The notes beneath the pieces were generated by a model. That model ran no database searches and had not been told where the DNA came from. It saw only the letters and a list, made by a program, of their open reading frames with translations. Below, in pieces: positions 58,714 through 64,000 of a DNA stretch of 64,000 nucleotides. A program made the position numbers and the translations under genes. Numbering within the stretch: position 1 is the stretch's first letter; each line of letters begins with the position of its first letter. This DNA is from Cinnamomum chago (Eukaryota; Streptophyta; Magnoliopsida; Laurales; Lauraceae), in assembly GCA_038049695.1 (NCBI GenBank), contig CP142451.1, positions 126,763,501 to 126,827,500 on the forward strand, read 5' to 3'.

Positions 58714-60575
58714 TTCCACCCTCCCAAAGCTCACAAATCTCAATCTCTCTCGCACAACGACGACCAGACGAATAGAGAGAGAGAGATGTGGCTGCCAAAA
58801 TAGCCGGGGGAAGAGCTGCTTTCTGTTCCACGGACTGGTTTTTTTGGTTTTGGTAGTCCGTGGGACCACCTGTTTTGCGTACTCCGCGGGCGGTTGAGTC
58901 CGCCTTTCTAGATGATCACTGCCGTTGGCTGTCCTGTCAGAAGCTTACGTGGATGGCCATTTTGGAATTTGCGCGAAACTTTCAAAATCGATGCCCTCTG
59001 ATGTTTTTATGTCCCTCGCGTATGAGTTGAAAGTAAACTACCTGTAACCTGGGATTGATTATGTGCAAAATATCTTAATTTTTATTTTTTTAATAAATGT
59101 ATATTTTAAATATATAATACATGGACAATGTAATGTTATGGGCCCCTTTCTGCTCGGGACGGGTCCTTGTGGGCTCCATCTTAGAATATGGCATAAAATT
59201 GATAAATTCCTTGATATCATGGTACTGTCCCATAATATCGTGTTTTTATGTAGTATCATAGAGAAAGATTTTTCAAATGATATAGCCTAAAAAATGTTGG
59301 TCTCGAGTATTTGCTCCACGTAAAATCTCAAATAAATTTATTTATTTGTTGCAAAAGCTATATGATTCATAAATAGAACCAATCAATCCAGTTGTATCAT
59401 ATGATATGGTTCAAAAGGATTTTTAAAAGAATGTTGACCATAGTTGTATGAATTTCAGTGATAAAATTGAAAATCTCAAATTTAAAGATGACTAATATGT
59501 CAAATACCTCAAAAAAAAAAAAAACTAAAAAGAAGAAAAAAAGACTGGTGTCCATATAATGAGTAATGATACGTTAAATTAACTTACGTTTTTTTTTTTT
59601 GTTAAACCTTTAGACAATCAACTAATTCACTCATGGTTGGGTGATACTAATACCTAGTATCACACACATGTTCAGAGATTTATCCACAGATCTTTAAATT
59701 TAAAGTATAACTCTAAATCGAATGCAATGTTTTGTTAAGAGAAGAATGCATACTTTACATGTGCAATTCAGCTCATGGGGCGCCTCAAATGCCTACTCAT
59801 TTTGTGGAGGTGAGATACATAGAAAGATTTATTTATAGAAAGAAACGGCCGATACAAAAAAAAATAAAAAAATAATCTAATGGGACCCTCTAGCCCTTAA
59901 TTTTAGTAGCCATAAAATTTCATAATCATTAATAGATTTCTCTGCATTTCAATCTATCAACGGTGGATAAAGATTTGATCACTGTGAAATTGGGCCGGTC
60001 CTAGCTCAGACGGGTATCACAGTGCGAAAGGTCTGCATTTATCAAAGGTCAGGTGGGCCCCGCGCCCGTTGCAGGGCGGACTCCTCACAATATACAAGCA
60101 ACCTTCGAGAATGCGTATTTAACGACGAAATCGCGTTTTTTCAACACTCTTCAGTTTTCTGCAAAAACAAATCGAAAGAGCTGTTGCTTCTCTTTCGATT
60201 CTTCTTCTCTTCTCAAGTTCTCAGGTTGTTGTTCTAATAATAGCACAACAGCGTTCTTTGGATTTCTTCGTCAGGTACTCTAAATCATCACTCAAAAACC
60301 CAATCCATTTCAATTATAGTCGTTAAGATTCTTCGAGTTCTCTTTTCAGGTACTCAAGATTCAATTTTGATTATTAGGTTTCCTATCCAATTCGACTTTC
60401 TAATCATTAGATTGTTATCAGATAGGGTTTTTCAAATCCTTGAAGATGAAACAAAATTCTGAAAGTTCAAACCTTTCTGCAAATTCTTTTAACACCATTT
60501 TTGGGGTTTTGATTTGATTGGCATTTCTTATAGAGAAACCCTAGTTGATCCCATTCTTGGTGAGTAATCGCTGTC
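58714..60575. other. Divergent intergenic region between ClpS1 and the PUX2-like gene
   Basis: About 1.9 kb between two oppositely oriented start codons. It contains a CT-rich ClpS1 leader, an AT-rich middle (59040-59990) and a pyrimidine-rich leader before 60576 that may include a small 5' UTR intron (CAGGTACTC words at 60273 and 60348). No TATA box can be assigned with confidence. Confidence 0.5.
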
Positions 60576-61484
60576 ATGGAGGATGTAAAGGACAAGTTCA
60601 AAGGTTTCATCAAGAAGGTGTCGACGTCTTCTTCTTCATCATCAGGGAAATTTAAGGGACAAGGAAGAGTTTTGGGTTCTTCTTCTTCCGGCCCAGCTAG
60701 TCCCAGCCTCTCCCGTCCATCTCAAACCAACGCTCCTAAACAAGAATTCAATCCCAACACCGCTCGGGCGGCTCTAACCAATCCTCCAAAACAAACCAAC
60801 ACTTCAAAGCAGGAATCAAAGCAAGAATTACCACCAAGATCTCCACCACCTACTACTCATCCTATCTCTGCATCCTCTGATCATAGGTCGGACGGGTTCG
60901 ATCCTTTCGGTAGTTATATTTCATCTGGAAATCGCGCCCCTAATGGTGTTTCTGTTTCTGTTTTCGAGTGCCCTGTATGTGGAAGTTCGTATAGGACAGA
61001 AGAGGAGGTGTCTGAACACATTGAGATTTGTTTGAGTAATGGGGTTGAAAAGGCCGGGGTTGAAACAAGATCAATGGATAAGCAGGCTGATAGGGAAGGT
61101 AGAAATGAATTGGTTGGCCATGTCACTGTTTTTAAGTCAAGTGAGCCATCGGATGGGTCGGTGGAGATTGTGGTAAAGCTTTTAAAGAATATTGCTAAAG
61201 AACCAAACAATGAGAAATTTCGGAGGATTCGGATGAGCAATCCAAAAATAAAAGAGGCCATAGGTGGAACACCAGGAGGTGTGGAGTTACTGGAGTGTGT
61301 TGGATTTAGACTGCTAGAGGATGGTGGGGAGATGTGGGCTCAGATGGAAGCTCCTTCAAATGAGCAAATCTTGTTGATCAAAGAAGCTGTCACATTATTG
61401 GAGCCTCCGAAAGTGGAAGAGTCATCTACTGTGGCTTCAAGTACAAACAAGGGTCCAGTTGAGCCAAAGAAGATCGACAGACAG
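60576..61484 (+). CDS. PUX2: PUX2-like UBX-domain protein, first exon (303 codons); gene continues beyond window
   Basis: The start MEDVKDKFKGFIKKV and the Ser-rich GKFKGQGRVLGSSSS match plant UBX-domain protein 2. A C2HC zinc finger lies at residues 132-152 (CPVC, then H148 and C152). A PUB/PUG domain follows at about 180-275 (VEIVVKLLKNIAKEPNNEKF, RRIRMSNPKIKEAIGG, GGVELLECVGFRLLEDG). Family role: a cofactor of the Cdc48/p97 ATPase; the C-terminal UBX domain that binds Cdc48 is missing here and should lie in later exons. The exon ends at CAG|GTAATG in phase 0. I found no second exon up to 62395, where an LTR element begins that runs past the window, so the intron is at least 2.5 kb. Read-through beyond the donor gives only a few codons before a stop. 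Confidence 0.9.
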
Positions 61485-61970
61485 GTAATGTGTTTTAATG
61501 CATTTGCTTCAAATGGTTTTTGATGGTTTTTCTTATGATTTACTGATTGCTTTGATATTTTATTTATCAAGTATTGAAACCCATGTTTATTTAAGTTAAA
61601 TTTTCATAATGCATTTTCTGATCCAAAAAGAGCCCTTAGCCCAGTTGGAAGGTGTTGAATGAATGTCACAACCATGAGTTTGAGTAGTTTCGCCAATATA
61701 ATAAAAAAGGCATTTGGGATCTATGGTTTAGTGATACATACCATTTATGTGTTTAGGTTGGCAGTTTGATTGCTCTAGTGAACTTTCTTTGCTCTCTGAT
61801 TGGTAGTTTGATTACTCAAGTGAACTTGCTTTCTCTATATGATTATTTGGTGTCCTTATTCTTAGTGTGCTGAAGGATTTTATTTTACTATTCTTGTTGA
61901 TGTTATTTTGTGATATGTGGACCTTTTTAGTGTATAGATCATCTACTAGTTTGTTTTTGTTTGTAGCTAT

Positions 61971-62247
61971 TGTTGGGAAGTCCCACATCCCACATTGCCT
62001 AAGTAATAGGCTTTATATTTCTTAATATACCCAGCTTAAGCTTTTGGGCTGGTATATGGTTTCTTACATAGTATCAGAGCGAGTTTTGATACCGTTGTTC
62101 TTGTGTAGCCCACGTGACAGGCCCGTCCATGAAATCTGTTGGGAAGTCCTACATCGCCTAAGTAATAGGCTTGACATGTCTTAATATACGTGTATGAGCC
62201 TTCCACCTATCAGCTTAAGCTTTTGGGTTGGTATATGGTTTCTTACA
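61971..62247 (+). mobile_element. TRIM (miniature LTR retroelement), 277 bp, in PUX2-like intron
   Basis: Direct repeats 61971-62068 and 62137-62247 both start TGTTGGGAAGTCC and end GGTTTCTTACA. TAGTATCAGAGC, close to the initiator-Met primer-binding site, follows the first. The interior is only 68 bp. Perfect 5-bp flanks GCTAT lie at 61966-61970 and 62248-62252. The second repeat has a short additional segment around 62190-62205. Confidence 0.93.
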
Positions 62248-62395
62248 GCTATTACTCTTATATTATTATTACCATAATTGTTACCACTATTATTATTATT
62301 ATTCTTATTTCTGGTAGGACTTCATTTTTCCATTGAATTGGGTTTTTTCAAGTATATTTTTTTGTTGGTGTCCTTTTTAGATGCTTCTGCCATCT

Positions 62396-64000
62396 GTTGA
62401 ACACCCCCAAGTGCAAGGGTAGGCAGCAGTATATCCCGGTGAGCAAAGGGACGAATCCACAGGGAGCTAGTAGAAAGCCACTTCAACTTGTCCAATTGAA
62501 CCCTAAATCTACCCTAATTAAAAAACTAACAAATACAGAAAGTATCCAAATAACTAAAACTAAAAATTAATTACAACTTTTCCAACAATTAAAATAAACC
62601 TAGACTATGCAACCCTAATTAGACTAGAATCTGCAAAAACAACAAACGAATCAAAACAACCAATTTATGGAGTAAAAAATCAGAATTAAAAAAAGTAAGA
62701 AAATTCAGAAATAATGATGAGAATTTGCAACCCAAGGATGAGAATTAGTTGCTTTTCTAAGCACTAAAAATACGAATGGCTTAGATCAAGCCCTCCCATC
62801 TGGATGAGCAAGATGAAATTTCAAAATTGTTGATTGTATGAGATGTCACACTCATCCAGGCTCCAATATTCGTATTTTCACTATTTAGAGGTTCTTAAGA
62901 TTCAATATATCCAAAAAAATAAAGAATCAAAAGAACTTAATTAATGAAAATAAAACCAACACTAAAGAAAACTTCACCTTTTTATTGATCATATCCATGC
63001 ATAGAATTAGTCAAATAAATAGACAACTTCTTCCTTCTCCTTGGATTACAAAGGATTTTTTACCCCTCCATCTTCTCCTTCTTCTTCACAAAAATTACAA
63101 AATTATTTGCTTGAAAAAGCAAGGGAAACGAGGAGAATGGGGGAGAGAGAATGAGATTGAGGAAAGAGTGAGGGAGTGGAGGACGTGTGTGGAGTGGAGA
63201 GGAGATGGTATGATATGTTCCAGCCCTTGTGGCTTATTTATAATACTTGTTTGCTTGGCTTGGGTGGTAAGTTGTTGGGTTTTGGAAAGCTTTCTAGCTT
63301 AGGTTCCAAGTTATGATAGGTTTTAGAAAGTTTTGAGTGATATCTTGGTCTTTTGGAATTGGTTCGCCACTTGGTTTGCTTGCTCCCCAAACTTTCCAAT
63401 TTTGTGTTTCTCCTTGCTTCTTTCCAATTCCTTCACTTGTGCCCACTTTGGTTTTGAAAATTTTCCAAATCTGAATTCTCAGATTTTTGCTTCAATTTTG
63501 GATAAATAGTGGACCCCACTTGGACATGTTAATCTTGGAATGACCCTTGCTCGGATGTCCATCATGGCTGGATTTTTTTTCCTTCCTTCTTTCTTCTTTC
63601 TTTAATTGATTTCTTGGCTTCTTAGCTTGCAACTTCCCTTACTTAGACTCCAAATCTGAAATTCAAATTTCTCTTTTGAATTTGGAACCATGATGGGCCC
63701 ACCATGGGGCATGCTTCCCTAGAATTCAGTCATGCTTGGACGTGCAACCCATCTTGCAATCTTTATTTGAATTTTTCTTTTTTCCTTTCCTTTCTTTCTT
63801 CAATTCTTGAATTTCTCCTCTTTTTCTTCATCATGTGGGCCCATAAAATATGAATTCTCCTACAAAAAAATAATGAAAATAATATCAGCAATTTTTATTT
63901 GTTTTGTAGAAATCAATAATGCAATGCATGAGGCCCAATTCACACAAAATATATGCATGATTATCTGCTTTTCCTTAATCAAACCAATGGTGAAAAGAAA
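62396..64000. mobile_element. LTR element, start only (cut by window edge)
   Basis: From TGTTGAACACCCCCAAGTGC onward the sequence has the AAGTGCAAGGGT...CGAATCCACAGGGA phrase common to large plant Ty3 LTRs, then long AT-rich and CT-rich stretches without coding potential. No second end or target duplication is visible. It lies in the first intron of the PUX2-like gene. Confidence 0.6.

Noticed and set aside
58498-58869. 123-residue minus-strand frame as a separate gene
   Set aside because: It overlaps ClpS1 exon 1 in frame and runs on through its donor site into the intron; the upstream ATG is in the leader.

Overview
This is nuclear DNA from a flowering plant. The genes carry plant-style introns with GT/AG borders. 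The recognisable proteins are plant families: a plastid ClpS1 adaptor, a PUX2-type UBX/PUB protein, a plastid-type EamA transporter, an ALMT anion channel and an At5g02860-type PPR protein. The rest is dominated by plant transposable elements. I cannot name the species.

Layout, left to right. 1-3.7 kb: ends of two LTR elements (Ty3-like, then copia-like). 4.4-5.6 kb: a fragment of a diflavin reductase gene (flavodoxin exons only). 7.9-14.2 kb (minus): an ALMT9-like gene decayed into a pseudogene, with a 980-bp hAT element in its last exon. 16.2-25.2 kb (minus): a seven-exon EamA/DMT transporter gene whose exons all join in frame (493 aa). Its introns have absorbed a SINE, a solo LTR containing an internal fold-back, and a 5'-truncated RTE LINE; a small hAT element lies upstream. 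26.55-51.55 kb: one large nest. A Mutator-like (MULE) transposon of only about 2.8 kb, bounded by a perfect 9-bp target duplication, is split by a complete 11-kb Ty3 chromovirus (28.06-39.05) and by an 11.2-kb LTR-bounded block (40.00-51.18). That block holds an antisense, decayed PPR gene, itself split by a 2.2-kb solo LTR and a 4.1-kb near-perfect palindrome. 53.6-58.7 kb (minus): an intact three-exon ClpS1 gene (158 aa). 60.6 kb onward (plus): the first exon of a PUX2-like gene that runs off the window, with a 277-bp TRIM and another LTR element in its first intron.

Only three genes look functional: EamA transporter, ClpS1 and PUX2-like. ClpS1 and the PUX2-like gene are divergently arranged 1.9 kb apart. 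They belong to different proteostasis systems (plastid Clp protease; cytosolic Cdc48/p97), and I see no evidence of a shared pathway.

The most unusual signals are: (i) the 2 x 2,042-bp palindrome with TG...CA ends and a 5-bp target duplication, whose inner part is far more conserved than its outer part; (ii) a PPR gene fragment lodged inside an LTR; (iii) a GTCGACC-centred module, bounded by CAGTGTG/CACACTG, that recurs in LTRs of different families; and (iv) the fully resolved nesting order. All boundaries, splice sites and identities were read by eye; no database search or alignment program was used.
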